Shown here: positions 51,801-61,296 of the stretch, in pieces | Numbering within the stretch: the first letter of the stretch is position 1 | How the letters are laid out: each line of letters begins with the position of its first letter | Source: Pseudomonas sp. PSB18 | GTDB lineage: Bacteria > Pseudomonadota > Gammaproteobacteria > Pseudomonadales > Pseudomonadaceae | NCBI RefSeq assembly: GCF_014596565.1 | Contig: NZ_NOIN01000012.1 | Location: forward strand, 1 to 64,000 | DNA: 64,000 nt | Direction: 5' to 3' | The notes under the pieces: model-generated | What the model was told of the DNA's origin: nothing | The model's input: only the letters and a program-made list of their open reading frames with translations | Databases searched by the model: none | Position numbers and translations under genes: made by a program

Positions 51801-53291
51801 TCAGGCCTTGGCGCGGTCCAGCAGGTACTGGGTCAGCAGCGGAACCGGACGACCGGTGGCACCTTTATCCTTGCCACCGCTGGTCCAGGCCGTACCGGCG
51901 ATGTCCAGGTGTGCCCAGTTCAGGTTCTTGGTGAAGCGCGACAGGAAGCACGCCGCAGTGATGGTCCCGGCTTTCGGGCCGCCGATGTTGGCGATATCGG
52001 CGAACGGGCTGTCCAGTTGTTCCTGATACTCGTCGAACAGCGGCAACTGCCAGGCGCGGTCGTCGGCTTGCTGGCCGGCGCTGAGCAGTTGGCCGATCAA
52101 TTCATCGTTATTGCCCAGCAGGCCCGAGGTGTGGGCGCCGAGGGCGACCACGCAAGCGCCGGTCAGCGTCGCGATGTCGATCACCGCTTGCGGCTTGAAG
52201 CGCTCGGAGTAAGTCAGGGCGTCGCACAGCACCAGGCGGCCTTCGGCGTCGGTGTTGAGGATTTCCACGGTCTGGCCGCTCATCGTCGTGACGATGTCGC
52301 CCGGGCGCGAAGCCGTGCCGCTGGGCATGTTCTCGGCGCAGGCCAGGATGCACACCAGGTTGATCGGCAGTTGCAGCTCGAGCACGGCACGCAGGGTGCC
52401 GAATACGCTGGCGGCGCCGCCCATGTCGTATTTCATTTCATCCATGCCGGCGCCAGGCTTGAGGCTGATGCCGCCGGTGTCGAAGGTAATGCCCTTGCCC
52501 ACCAGTGCGTAGGGCTTCTCGGACTTCTTGCCGCCGTTATATTGCATGACGATCAGGCGGGGCGGCTGGGCGCTGCCCTGGCCGACGGAATAGAAGGAGC
52601 CCATGCCCAGGTCCTTGATTTTCTTCTCGTCGAAGACTTCGACCTTCAGACCCTTGAATTGCTTGCCCAGCGCCTTGGCCTGTTCGCCGAGGAACGTCGG
52701 GTGGCAGATGTTCGGCGGCAGGTTGCCCAGGTCGCGGGTAAAGGCCATGCCATTGGCGATGGCGGTGGCGTGGGTCACGGCGCGCTGGACTTCGGCCTGG
52801 GCGGCCTTGATGGTCAGCAGGGTGATTTTTTTCAAGGCCCGGGGTTCGGCCTTCTGGCTCTTGAAGCGGTCGAACTGGTATTCGCCGTCCACCAGGGTTT
52901 CGGCCAGCAGGCGGGTCTTGCCGTAGCTGTCGCGGCCCTTGACCACCAGCTCATCCAGCGCCAGTGCGGCATCGCTGCCGCCCAGGCCCTTGAGGGTGCC
53001 CAGCACGCCGGCGATGATCTTGCGAAATGGACGGTCGCCCAGTTCGGCTTCCTTGCCCACACCGACCAGCAGCACGCGTTCGGCCTTGAGGTTGGGCAGG
53101 TTGTGCAGCAACAGGCTCTGGCCGACCTTGCCGGCGAGGTCGCCGCGCTTGAGCACGGCGCTGATGGCGCCGCCGCACAGGGCGTCGAGCTGGGAGGCGA
53201 CGACGCCGAGCTTGCGGGCTTCGCCGACGGCAACCACCAGGGTGGCGGTTTTCAACGTTTCTGGGCTAACGCTTTTTACAACCAGTTCCAT
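51801..53291 (-). CDS. pepA: Leucyl aminopeptidase PepA
   Basis: PepA (496 residues) is a hexameric two-metal M17 aminopeptidase; in several bacteria it also binds DNA as a regulator (alginate genes in P. aeruginosa were reported). The M17 signature NTDAEGRL is present, with metal and catalytic residues also in GKGITFDTGGISLKPGAGMDEMKYDMGGA. ATG 53291 (MELVVKSVSPETL) is chosen over upstream in-frame codons. It is the first gene of the pepA-holC unit. Confidence 0.96.
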   Translation of the reverse strand: MELVVKSVSPETLKTATLVVAVGEARKLGVVASQLDALCGGAISAVLKRGDLAGKVGQSLLLHNLPNLKAERVLLVGVGKEAELGDRPFRKIIAGVLGTLKGLGGSDAALALDELVVKGRDSYGKTRLLAETLVDGEYQFDRFKSQKAEPRALKKITLLTIKAAQAEVQRAVTHATAIANGMAFTRDLGNLPPNICHPTFLGEQAKALGKQFKGLKVEVFDEKKIKDLGMGSFYSVGQGSAQPPRLIVMQYNGGKKSEKPYALVGKGITFDTGGISLKPGAGMDEMKYDMGGAASVFGTLRAVLELQLPINLVCILACAENMPSGTASRPGDIVTTMSGQTVEILNTDAEGRLVLCDALTYSERFKPQAVIDIATLTGACVVALGAHTSGLLGNNDELIGQLLSAGQQADDRAWQLPLFDEYQEQLDSPFADIANIGGPKAGTITAACFLSRFTKNLNWAHLDIAGTAWTSGGKDKGATGRPVPLLTQYLLDRAKA

Positions 53292-53608
53292 GTCCGGATC
53301 CCTGAATGAATGGTCAATATGTCGGGCGCCGACTGTAGCGGGAGCTAGTTCCCCTCGCCACACGTCTCGAGTGACGCAACGTCACGGTATCGCGCCGGCG
53401 ACAAAGGCCGCAGTTTGAACCCCGGCCCCCGAGGCTGACAACCCTTGGTACAGCTATCTTCATGGCTTTGGGTACCGGTTTAAAGCGTGCGAAGTGACAG
53501 GCGCCTCCAATCACAGGATAATGCGGCTCTTTTTTTCGGTGGCTCGTGATGGCGAGTTGCTCGATAGCTTGTTTGGCCCCCTAGCCTGACAATCCTGGAG
53601 TGTCTGGT
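53292..53608. other. Divergent region between pepA and lptF
   Basis: No gene is visible in 317 bases. A good sigma-70 promoter for lptF lies at 53494-53522. The pepA promoter should lie nearer 53292-53400 but was not identified. Confidence 0.6.
53494..53522 (+). promoter_or_regulatory. Sigma-70 promoter of lptFG
   Basis: GTGACA (53494-53499), a 17-base spacer and GATAAT (53517-53522) match the -35 and -10 consensus at five of six positions each. Confidence 0.65.
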
Positions 53609-54730
53609 TTGATCGTCTTTCGATATCTATCCCGCGAAGTCCTGCTGACCCTGAGCGCGGTCAGTGCCGTGCTGCTGGTCATCATCATGAGTGGGCGCTT
53701 CATCAAGTACCTCGCCCAGGCCGCTTCCGGCGCGCTGGATCCAGGTTCCCTGTTCCTGATCATGGGGTTCCGCCTACCAGGCTTCCTGCAACTGATCCTG
53801 CCGCTGGGCCTGTTCCTCGGCATTCTGCTGGCCTATGGTCGCCTGTACCTGGACAGCGAAATGACAGTCCTGTCGGCCACCGGCATGAGCCAGCAGCGCC
53901 TGTTTCGCATTACCCTGTTCCCGGCAACGCTGGTGGCGTTGCTGGTGGCCTGGCTGAGCCTGAGCCTGGCGCCCCAAGGGGCGAACCAGTTCCAGTTGCT
54001 GATCAACCAGCAGGACGCCCTGACCGAGTTCGACACCCTGGTGCCGGGGCGCTTCCAGGCCCTGCGCGACGGCACGCGCGTCACCTATACCGAACAGCTT
54101 TCGGATGACCGGGTCGATCTGGCCGGCGTCTTCATCACGCAAAAGAACCTGTCCTCCAGCACCCAGAAAGATCGCGGCATTTCCGTGCTGGTGGCCGAGA
54201 AAGGGCGCCAGGAAATCAAACCCGACGGCAACCGCTACCTGATCCTCGAAAACGGCTATCGTTACGACGGCAAGCCGGGGCAGGCCGATTACCGGGCCAT
54301 CAAGTACGACACCTATGGCGTGCTGCTGCCCAAGCCCGAGGCCAGCGAGGAAGTCACCGACCGCGACGCGATGCCTACCGCCAGCCTGCTGGGCAACAAT
54401 GACATCCGCGCGCGTACCGAGCTGCAATGGCGCCTGTCGCTACCGCTGCTGGTCTTCATCGTGACCCTCATGGCGGTCCCGCTGGCACGGGTCAATCCGC
54501 GCCAGGGTCGTTTCCTCAAGCTGCTCCCGGCGATTCTCCTGTATATGGCTTACCTGACCATCCTCATTACCGCCCGCAGTGCCCTGGAAAAAGGCAAGAT
54601 CCCGCCGGCATTGGGCCTGTGGTGGGTGCATTCGATTTTCCTGGCCATCGGCCTGGGGCTGCTCTATTGGGAGCCGTTGCGCCTGAAACTGGCGAGCCGC
54701 CGCAGCGCGCTGGAGGTGGCCCGTGGTTAA
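53609..54730 (+). CDS. lptF: LPS export permease LptF
   Basis: LptF (373 residues) forms with LptG the inner-membrane half of the LptB2FG transporter that extracts lipopolysaccharide. It has three N-terminal membrane segments (LSAVSAVLLVIIMSG, LPGFLQLILPLGLFLGILLAYG, LVALLVAWLSLSL), a periplasmic jellyroll domain (about residues 130-260) and three C-terminal segments. TTG 53609 (MIVFRYLSREVL) is chosen because GGAG lies eight bases upstream; GTG 53600 is too close to that site. lptG overlaps by eight bases. Confidence 0.94.
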   Translation: MIVFRYLSREVLLTLSAVSAVLLVIIMSGRFIKYLAQAASGALDPGSLFLIMGFRLPGFLQLILPLGLFLGILLAYGRLYLDSEMTVLSATGMSQQRLFRITLFPATLVALLVAWLSLSLAPQGANQFQLLINQQDALTEFDTLVPGRFQALRDGTRVTYTEQLSDDRVDLAGVFITQKNLSSSTQKDRGISVLVAEKGRQEIKPDGNRYLILENGYRYDGKPGQADYRAIKYDTYGVLLPKPEASEEVTDRDAMPTASLLGNNDIRARTELQWRLSLPLLVFIVTLMAVPLARVNPRQGRFLKLLPAILLYMAYLTILITARSALEKGKIPPALGLWWVHSIFLAIGLGLLYWEPLRLKLASRRSALEVARG

Positions 54731-55784
54731 GCTCGACCGCTACATCGGCAGCAGCGTGTTCATGGCGATCCTCGCGGTGCTGGGGATCATCCTTGGCCTG
54801 GCGACCCTGTTTGCCTTCATCGATGAAATGAGCGACGTCAGCGACACCTATACCCTGGCGGACGTGGCGAGCTATGTGCTGCTGACCGCGCCAAGGCGCC
54901 TGTACGACATGCTGCCGATGGCGGCGCTGATCGGTTGCCTGATCGGCCTGGGCAGCCTGGCCAGCAACAGTGAGCTGACCGTCATGCGCGCCGCCGGCGT
55001 TTCCGTCGGTCGGATCGTCTGGGCGGTGATGAAGCCGATGCTGGTACTGATGCTGGTCGGCGTCCTGATCGGCGAGTACGTCGCCCCGGCCACCGAGAAC
55101 ACCGCCCAGGCGAACCGTTCCCTGGCCCAGGGCGGCGGCGATGCACAAAGTGCCAAGCATGGCCTGTGGCACCGCCAGGGCGATGAATTCATCCACATCA
55201 ACTCGGTCCAGCCCAACGGCATCCTCTATGGCGTGACCCGGTATCGCTTCGACGAACAGCGTCACATGCTGTCGTCGAGCTTCTCCAAGCGTGCCCAGTT
55301 TGTCGAGGATCACTGGCAATTGAGCGATGTCACCACCACCCTGTTCCATGACAAGAACACCGAGGTGGTCGCGACCCCGCAGGAGCGTTGGGACGTAGCG
55401 ATCAGCCCGCAGTTGCTCAGCACGGTCGTCATGGCACCGGAATCCCTGTCGATTACCGGTCTGTGGGGGTATATCCACTACCTGGCCGACCAGGGCCTGA
55501 ACAACGGCCGCTACTGGCTGGCTTTTTGGGTCAAGGTATTGCAACCGCTGGTCACCGCCGCCCTGGTGCTGATGGCCATCTCCTTCATCTTTGGTCCGCT
55601 GCGTTCGGTAACCCTCGGTCAGCGGGTGTTCACCGGGGTTCTGGTGGGCTTTACCTTCCGCATTGCCCAGGACCTGCTGGGGCCATCGAGCCTGGTGTTC
55701 GGTTTCTCGCCACTGTTCGCTGTGCTGGTGCCGGCGGGTGTCTGTGCATTGGCCGGACTCTGGCTGCTGCGCCGGGCGGGTTGA
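54723..55784 (+). CDS. lptG: LPS export permease LptG
   Basis: LptG (353 residues) is the LptF partner. The same plan is visible: N-terminal segments (VFMAILAVLGIILGLATLFAFI, MLPMAALIGCLIGLGSLA), a periplasmic beta domain (DEFIHINSVQPNGILYGVTRY) and three C-terminal segments. GTG 54723 lies inside the end of lptF, implying coupled translation. lptB, lptA and lptC are not in the window, as usual for Pseudomonas. Confidence 0.94.
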   Translation: MVKLDRYIGSSVFMAILAVLGIILGLATLFAFIDEMSDVSDTYTLADVASYVLLTAPRRLYDMLPMAALIGCLIGLGSLASNSELTVMRAAGVSVGRIVWAVMKPMLVLMLVGVLIGEYVAPATENTAQANRSLAQGGGDAQSAKHGLWHRQGDEFIHINSVQPNGILYGVTRYRFDEQRHMLSSSFSKRAQFVEDHWQLSDVTTTLFHDKNTEVVATPQERWDVAISPQLLSTVVMAPESLSITGLWGYIHYLADQGLNNGRYWLAFWVKVLQPLVTAALVLMAISFIFGPLRSVTLGQRVFTGVLVGFTFRIAQDLLGPSSLVFGFSPLFAVLVPAGVCALAGLWLLRRAG

Positions 55785-55812
55785 TCCCAATTTCTTATGG
55801 TGAGCGGGCTTC

Positions 55813-55842
55813 TGTGGCGAGGGAGCAAGCTCCCTCGCCACA
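55813..55842. repeat. Short perfect hairpin after lptG
   Basis: TGTGGCGAGGGAGC and its complement flank AA. The sequence relates to the TGTGGCGAGGGG repeat at 23724. It could end or stabilise the lptG transcript. Confidence 0.7.
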
Positions 55843-55945
55843 AGAGCTCATCGACAGGCGAACGTGACGCTTGCGCGCTGTATCAGGTACAATTCCCGGC
55901 TATTTTTCGGCGGGCCTTGCCTGCAGCCTTTTTGAGTGTTGATCC

Positions 55946-57745
55946 GTGAGTGATTTGAGTCATATCCGCAATTTCTCCATCATCGCCCACATTGACCATG
56001 GCAAGTCGACGCTGGCTGATCGCTTCATCCAGATGTGCGGCGGCCTGACCGAGCGTGAGATGGAAGCCCAGGTCCTGGACTCCATGGACCTCGAGCGTGA
56101 ACGCGGGATTACCATCAAGGCCCACAGCGTCACCCTCTATTACAAGGCCAAAGACGGCGTCACCTATCAACTGAACTTCATTGACACCCCGGGCCACGTC
56201 GACTTCACCTACGAAGTCAGCCGTTCGCTGGCGGCCTGTGAAGGTGCGTTGCTGGTGGTCGATGCCGGCCAGGGTGTCGAGGCTCAATCGGTTGCCAACT
56301 GCTACACGGCCATCGAGCAGGGCCTGGAGGTCATGCCGGTCCTGAACAAGATCGACCTGCCCCAGGCCGAGCCGGAACGGGTCAAGGATGAGATCGAGAA
56401 GATCATCGGTATCGACGCCACCGACGCGGTCACCTGCAGTGCCAAGACCGGCCTGGGCGTGGATGAAGTGCTCGAGCGCCTGGTCACCACCATCCCCGCG
56501 CCGACGGGCAACATCGAAGATCCGCTGCAAGCCTTGATCATCGACTCCTGGTTCGACAACTACCTGGGCGTGGTGTCCCTGGTTCGCGTGCGCCACGGCC
56601 GCGTGAAGAAGGGCGACAAGATCCTGGTCAAGTCCACCGGCAAGATCCACCTGGTGGACAGCGTCGGTGTATTCAACCCGAAACACACCGCCACCGCCGA
56701 CCTCAAGGCCGGTGAAGTGGGCTTCATCATTGCCGGCATCAAGGACATCCACGGGGCACCGGTCGGCGACACCCTGACCCTGAGCTCCACCCCGGACGTC
56801 GATGTGCTGCCGGGTTTCAAACGTATCCAACCCCAGGTCTACGCCGGCCTGTTCCCGGTCAGCTCCGACGATTTCGAGGATTTCCGCGAAGCGCTGCAGA
56901 AGCTGACCCTGAACGACTCGTCGCTGCAATACACCCCGGAAAGCTCCGACGCCCTGGGCTTCGGCTTCCGTTGCGGGTTCCTGGGCATGCTGCACATGGA
57001 AATCATCCAGGAGCGCCTGGAGCGCGAGTACGACCTGGACCTGATCACCACGGCGCCGACGGTAATCTTCGAGCTGCTGCTCAAGAACGGTGAAACCATC
57101 TACGTCGACAACCCGTCCAAGCTGCCGGACCTGTCGGCCATCGAAGACATGCGCGAACCGATCGTGCGGGCCAACATCCTTGTGCCTCAGGAGCACCTGG
57201 GCAACGTCATTACCCTGTGCATCGAGAAGCGCGGCGTGCAGCACGACATGCTGTTCCTCGGCACGCAGGTCCAGGTGACCTACGACCTGCCGATGAACGA
57301 AGTGGTGTTGGACTTCTTCGATCGCCTGAAATCCACCAGTCGCGGCTATGCTTCGCTGGACTATCATTTCGATCGTTACCAATCGGCTAATCTGGTGAAG
57401 CTGGATGTGCTGATCAACGGTGAGAAGGTCGATGCCCTGGCATTGATCGTGCACCGTGACAACGCGCACTACAAAGGTCGTGCATTGACCGAGAAGATGA
57501 AGGAACTGATTCCGCGGCAGATGTTCGACGTGGCAATCCAGGCCGCCATTGGCGGGCAGATTGTGGCGCGTACAACCGTCAAGGCGCTCAGAAAGAACGT
57601 ATTGGCCAAATGCTACGGCGGCGACGTCAGCCGTAAGCGCAAGCTGTTGGAAAAGCAGAAGGCCGGTAAAAAACGCATGAAGCAGGTCGGTAACGTGGAG
57701 ATTCCACAGGAAGCCTTCCTTGCGGTGCTCAGGTTGGATAGTTAG
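55946..57745 (+). CDS. lepA: Elongation factor 4 (LepA)
   Basis: LepA (599 residues) is a ribosome-associated GTPase that acts in translation initiation/back-translocation and 30S maturation. G motifs are AHIDHGKST (G1), ITIKAHSV (G2), DTPGHVDF (G3) and NKIDLP (G4). The unique C-terminal domain ends KAGKKRMKQVGNVEIPQEAFLAVL. GTG 55946 is the start; the ribosome site is weak. lepB follows five bases past the stop. Confidence 0.97.
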   Translation: MSDLSHIRNFSIIAHIDHGKSTLADRFIQMCGGLTEREMEAQVLDSMDLERERGITIKAHSVTLYYKAKDGVTYQLNFIDTPGHVDFTYEVSRSLAACEGALLVVDAGQGVEAQSVANCYTAIEQGLEVMPVLNKIDLPQAEPERVKDEIEKIIGIDATDAVTCSAKTGLGVDEVLERLVTTIPAPTGNIEDPLQALIIDSWFDNYLGVVSLVRVRHGRVKKGDKILVKSTGKIHLVDSVGVFNPKHTATADLKAGEVGFIIAGIKDIHGAPVGDTLTLSSTPDVDVLPGFKRIQPQVYAGLFPVSSDDFEDFREALQKLTLNDSSLQYTPESSDALGFGFRCGFLGMLHMEIIQERLEREYDLDLITTAPTVIFELLLKNGETIYVDNPSKLPDLSAIEDMREPIVRANILVPQEHLGNVITLCIEKRGVQHDMLFLGTQVQVTYDLPMNEVVLDFFDRLKSTSRGYASLDYHFDRYQSANLVKLDVLINGEKVDALALIVHRDNAHYKGRALTEKMKELIPRQMFDVAIQAAIGGQIVARTTVKALRKNVLAKCYGGDVSRKRKLLEKQKAGKKRMKQVGNVEIPQEAFLAVLRLDS

Positions 57746-57750
57746 GTCCT

Positions 57751-58605
57751 ATGTCGCTAAATTTCCCGCTGTTGCTGGTCATCGCCGTGTTTGTCTGCGG
57801 CCTGTTGGCGTTGATTGATCTGTTGTTCCTGGCGCCTCGGCGCCGGGCGGCCATTGCCTCTTATCAGGGCAGCGTCAGCCAGCCCGATGGTGTGGTGGTC
57901 GAGAAACTCAACAAGGAACCGCTGCTGGTCGAATACGGCAAGTCGTTCTTTCCGGTGCTGTTCATCGTGCTGGTGCTGCGTTCGTTCCTGGTGGAACCGT
58001 TCCAGATCCCGTCCGGCTCCATGAAGCCGACCCTGGACGTGGGCGATTTCATCCTGGTGAACAAGTTCTCCTACGGAATCCGCCTGCCGGTGATCGACAA
58101 GAAGATCATCGAGGTGGGTGATCCGCAACGCGGCGACGTGATGGTGTTCCGCTTTCCCAGCGACCCTAACGTCAACTACATCAAGCGCGTGGTCGGCCTG
58201 CCGGGCGACAAGATCCGCTACACCGCCGACAAGCGCTTGTACGTGAATGGCGAGCTGGTGGCTGAGCAGCTGCTTGGCTCCGAGCCGGGCACCCTGGGCA
58301 GCGCCGAGCTCTACCAGGAAAAACTCGGCGAGGTCGAGCACCTGATCCGCAAGGAAATGAGCCGCTACCGCGCCACGCCGGACCATTCGTGGACCGTGCC
58401 CGCCGAGCACTATTTTATGATGGGCGACAACCGCGACAACTCCAACGACAGCCGGTACTGGGATGATCCGAACATTCCCAAGGACATGCTGGGCATGGTC
58501 CCCGACCGAAATATTGTCGGCAAGGCCTTCGCGGTCTGGATGAGCTGGCCGGAGCCCAAACTCGGACACCTGCCGAACTTCTCGCGGGTTGGCCTGATCA
58601 AGTAA
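57751..58605 (+). CDS. lepB: Signal peptidase I (LepB)
   Basis: LepB (284 residues) removes signal peptides at the periplasmic face of the inner membrane. It has two N-terminal membrane segments (LLVIAVFVCGLLALIDLLFL and FFPVLFIVLVLRSFLV). The catalytic Ser lies in IPSGSMKPTL and the catalytic Lys in NYIKRVVGLPGD; the C-terminal box is GDNRDNSNDSRYW. It is coupled to lepA, and its own products include the Sec substrates of the alginate system. Confidence 0.97.
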   Translation: MSLNFPLLLVIAVFVCGLLALIDLLFLAPRRRAAIASYQGSVSQPDGVVVEKLNKEPLLVEYGKSFFPVLFIVLVLRSFLVEPFQIPSGSMKPTLDVGDFILVNKFSYGIRLPVIDKKIIEVGDPQRGDVMVFRFPSDPNVNYIKRVVGLPGDKIRYTADKRLYVNGELVAEQLLGSEPGTLGSAELYQEKLGEVEHLIRKEMSRYRATPDHSWTVPAEHYFMMGDNRDNSNDSRYWDDPNIPKDMLGMVPDRNIVGKAFAVWMSWPEPKLGHLPNFSRVGLIK

Positions 58606-58612
58606 ACACACA

Positions 58613-58635
58613 CGGCGCTGTTGAACACAGCGCCG
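58613..58635 (+). terminator. Hairpin after lepB
   Basis: CGGCGCTG (58613-58620) pairs with CAGCGCCG (58628-58635). There is no U-run, so it is more likely an attenuator or processing site than a full terminator. Confidence 0.5.
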
Positions 58636-58773
58636 AATGCATTTCTGGAGCCTGTACAAGGCGCCAACGATAGTCAGGACGTCATTTTTGAACACAGCGT
58701 TAATTGTCCCAAGCCAACGGCGCCTTGCCGACCTGGCGGTGGAATCCAGCCACGAACTCAGCGTGGGTAAACC

Positions 58774-59463
58774 GTGAGCGTTTCTCTAAGCCGCCTCGAG
58801 CGCCAGCTCGGCTACACCTTCAAGGACCCGGAGCTGATGCTCCTGGCCCTCACTCACCGCAGTTTTGCCGGGCGCAACAACGAACGCCTGGAATTCCTCG
58901 GTGACGCCATCCTCAATTTCGTCGCCGGCGAGGCGTTGTTCGAGCGCTTCCCGCTGGCCCGCGAAGGCCAGTTGTCGCGTTTGCGCGCACGGCTGGTAAA
59001 AGGTGAGACCCTGGCCGTACTGGCCCGTGGTTTCGACTTGGGCGATTATCTGCGCCTGGGCTCCGGCGAGTTGAAAAGCGGCGGTTTTCGTCGCGAGTCG
59101 ATTCTGGCCGATGCCCTGGAAGCCCTGATCGGTGCGATCTACCTGGATTCGGGCATGGAAAAGGCCCGTGAGCGCGTGCTGGCCTGGCTGACCTCCGAAA
59201 TCGACAGCCTGACGCTGGTGGACACCAACAAGGATCCGAAAACCCGTTTGCAGGAATTCCTGCAATCGCGCAGTTGCGAGCTGCCGCGCTACGAAGTCGT
59301 GGATATCCAGGGCGAGCCGCACTGCCGAACCTTCTTCGTCGAATGCGAAGTGGTCCTACTGAATGAAAAAAGCCGTGGCCAGGGCGTGAGCCGTCGTATC
59401 GCCGAACAGGTGGCGGCCGCCGCAGCATTGATCGCCCTGGGCGTGGAGAATGGCAATGACTGA
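58774..59463 (+). CDS. rnc: Ribonuclease III
   Basis: RNase III (229 residues) cuts double-stranded RNA in rRNA and mRNA processing. The catalytic signature NERLEFLGDAIL lies near residue 38, the second acidic site in DALEALIGAIYLD, and the dsRNA-binding domain spans about residues 153-225 (KTRLQEFLQSR...SRRIAEQVAAAAAL). GTG 58774 overlaps the stop of a short upstream frame (GTGA). era overlaps its end by eight bases. Confidence 0.96.
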   Translation: MSVSLSRLERQLGYTFKDPELMLLALTHRSFAGRNNERLEFLGDAILNFVAGEALFERFPLAREGQLSRLRARLVKGETLAVLARGFDLGDYLRLGSGELKSGGFRRESILADALEALIGAIYLDSGMEKARERVLAWLTSEIDSLTLVDTNKDPKTRLQEFLQSRSCELPRYEVVDIQGEPHCRTFFVECEVVLLNEKSRGQGVSRRIAEQVAAAAALIALGVENGND

Positions 59464-60358
59464 TACAACCGTTACCCGTTGCGGCTATGTCGCCATCGTT
59501 GGCCGGCCGAACGTGGGCAAGTCCACATTGCTGAACCATATCCTCGGCCAGAAACTGGCGATCACCTCGCGCAAGCCCCAGACCACCCGCCACAATATGC
59601 TGGGTATCAAGACCGAGGGCGATGTGCAGGCGATCTACGTCGACACCCCGGGCATGCACAAGGGTGGCGAAAAAGCCCTCAACCGCTACATGAACAAGAC
59701 CGCTTCGGCGGCGTTGAAAGACGTCGATGTGGTGATCTTCGTAGTCGACCGTACCAAGTGGACCGAAGAAGACCAGATGGTCCTCGAACGCGTCCAGTAC
59801 GTGACCGGCCCGCTGATCGTGGCCCTGAACAAGACCGATCGCATCGAGGACAAGGCTGAGCTGATGCCGCACCTGACCTGGTTGCAGGAACAGCTGCCCA
59901 ATGCCCAGATCATCCCGATCTCGGCCCAGCACGGCCATAACCTCGATGCGCTGGAGCGGGTGATTGCCGAGCACCTGCCGGAAAACGATCACTTCTTCCC
60001 TGAAGACCAGATCACCGACCGCAGCAGCCGCTTCCTCGCCGCTGAACTGGTGCGCGAGAAAATCATGCGCCAGCTGGGCGCCGAGCTGCCGTACCAGATC
60101 ACCGTGGAAATCGAGGAGTTCAAGCAGCAGGGCAAGACGCTGCACATCCACGCGTTGATCCTCGTCGAACGTGACGGCCAGAAGAAAATCATCATTGGCG
60201 ACAAGGGCGAGCGCATCAAGCGCATCGGCACCGAGGCGCGCAAGGACATGGAGCTGCTGTTCGACTCCAAGATCATGCTCAACCTGTGGGTCAAGGTGAA
60301 GGGCGGCTGGTCGGATGATGAACGGGCGTTGCGTTCGCTGGGTTACGGCGACTTGTAA
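59456..60358 (+). CDS. era: GTPase Era
   Basis: Era (300 residues) binds the 3' end of 16S rRNA and licenses 30S assembly. G1 is GRPNVGKST, G3 DTPG and G4 NKTD; the C-terminal KH domain contains IIIGDKGERIKRIGTEARKDME. ATG 59456 (MTDTTVTRCG) is chosen because GGAG is then seven bases upstream; ATG 59450 is too close. It overlaps rnc, the conserved rnc-era coupling. Confidence 0.97.
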   Translation: MTDTTVTRCGYVAIVGRPNVGKSTLLNHILGQKLAITSRKPQTTRHNMLGIKTEGDVQAIYVDTPGMHKGGEKALNRYMNKTASAALKDVDVVIFVVDRTKWTEEDQMVLERVQYVTGPLIVALNKTDRIEDKAELMPHLTWLQEQLPNAQIIPISAQHGHNLDALERVIAEHLPENDHFFPEDQITDRSSRFLAAELVREKIMRQLGAELPYQITVEIEEFKQQGKTLHIHALILVERDGQKKIIIGDKGERIKRIGTEARKDMELLFDSKIMLNLWVKVKGGWSDDERALRSLGYGDL

Positions 60359-60384
60359 TCCGTCCGGCAGTACACCACGGACCT

Positions 60385-60501
60385 TGTGGGAGCGGGCTTG
60401 GTGGGAGCAAAGCTTGCTCGCGATACAAGCGACTCGGTTTCAAGAAGACCGCGTTGTGTTCATCGCGGGCAAGCCTTGCTCCCACCAGGCTCGCTCCCAC
60501 A
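60385..60501. repeat. Nested REP pair between era and recO
   Basis: Inner arms (GTGGGAGCAAAGCTTGCTCG from 60401 and its inverse) lie inside outer arms (TGTGGGAGCGGGCTTG at 60385 and CAGGCTCGCTCCCACA ending 60501). Confidence 0.87.
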
Positions 60502-60555
60502 GTGGTTTCTGGTTGTTGGTAATACTGCGTTTCCTTATTGAGAACTGCGACTTCC

Positions 60556-61245
60556 ATGTCCCCCACCCATCCCATCGCCCAAGCCGCCTACGTCCTGCAC
60601 TCGCGCGCCTACCGCGAAAGCAGTGCCCTGGTGGATTTTCTCACGCCACAAGGACGGTTGCGGGCGGTGTTGCGCGGGGCGCGAGGCAAGGCCGGGACGC
60701 TGGCGCGGCCGTTCGTGCCCCTGGAGGTCGAATTCCGGGGGCGGGGCGAGCTGAAGAATGTCGGGCGCATGGAAAGCGACGGGGTCGCGGCCTGGCTCAA
60801 CGGCGAAGCCTTGTTCAGCGGTCTGTACCTCAACGAACTGCTGATCCGCCTGTTACCCGCCGAAGATCCCCATCCCGCCGTCTTCGATCACTACGCCGCG
60901 ACGCTGCTGGCCCTGGCCGAAGGGCGGCCGCTGGAGCCCCTGTTGCGATCCTTCGAGTGGCGGCTGCTGGATGACCTGGGCTACGGTTTCGCCCTCGACG
61001 CCGACCTGCACGGCGAGCCCATTGCCGCCGATGGCCTGTACCGCTTGCAAGTGGATGCGGGCCTGGAGCGCGTCTACCTGCTGCAGCCCGGTCTGTTCAA
61101 CGGCGTCGAGCTGCTGGCCATGGCCGAGGCCGACTGGAGCGCGCCGGGTGCCTTATCCGCGGCCAAGCGTCTGATGCGCCAGGCCTTGGCGGTTCACTTG
61201 GGCGGCAAGCCGCTGGTCAGTCGCGAGCTGTTTCGCAAGCCCTGA
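60556..61245 (+). CDS. recO: DNA repair protein RecO
   Basis: RecO (229 residues) works with RecR to load RecA on SSB-coated gaps. It has the N-terminal OB fold (AQAAYVLHSRAYRESSALVDFLTPQGRLRAVLRGARG) and a helical C-terminal domain. The zinc-binding cysteines of some RecO proteins are absent. ATG 60556 (MSPTHPIAQAAYVL) is chosen; the ribosome site is poor. It is separated from era by a nested REP. Confidence 0.93.
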   Translation: MSPTHPIAQAAYVLHSRAYRESSALVDFLTPQGRLRAVLRGARGKAGTLARPFVPLEVEFRGRGELKNVGRMESDGVAAWLNGEALFSGLYLNELLIRLLPAEDPHPAVFDHYAATLLALAEGRPLEPLLRSFEWRLLDDLGYGFALDADLHGEPIAADGLYRLQVDAGLERVYLLQPGLFNGVELLAMAEADWSAPGALSAAKRLMRQALAVHLGGKPLVSRELFRKP

Positions 61246-61296
61246 TCAACCCGTATGCTGTGGGCCGAATCTCTGTCCATTCAAGGAGCGCTTTTC

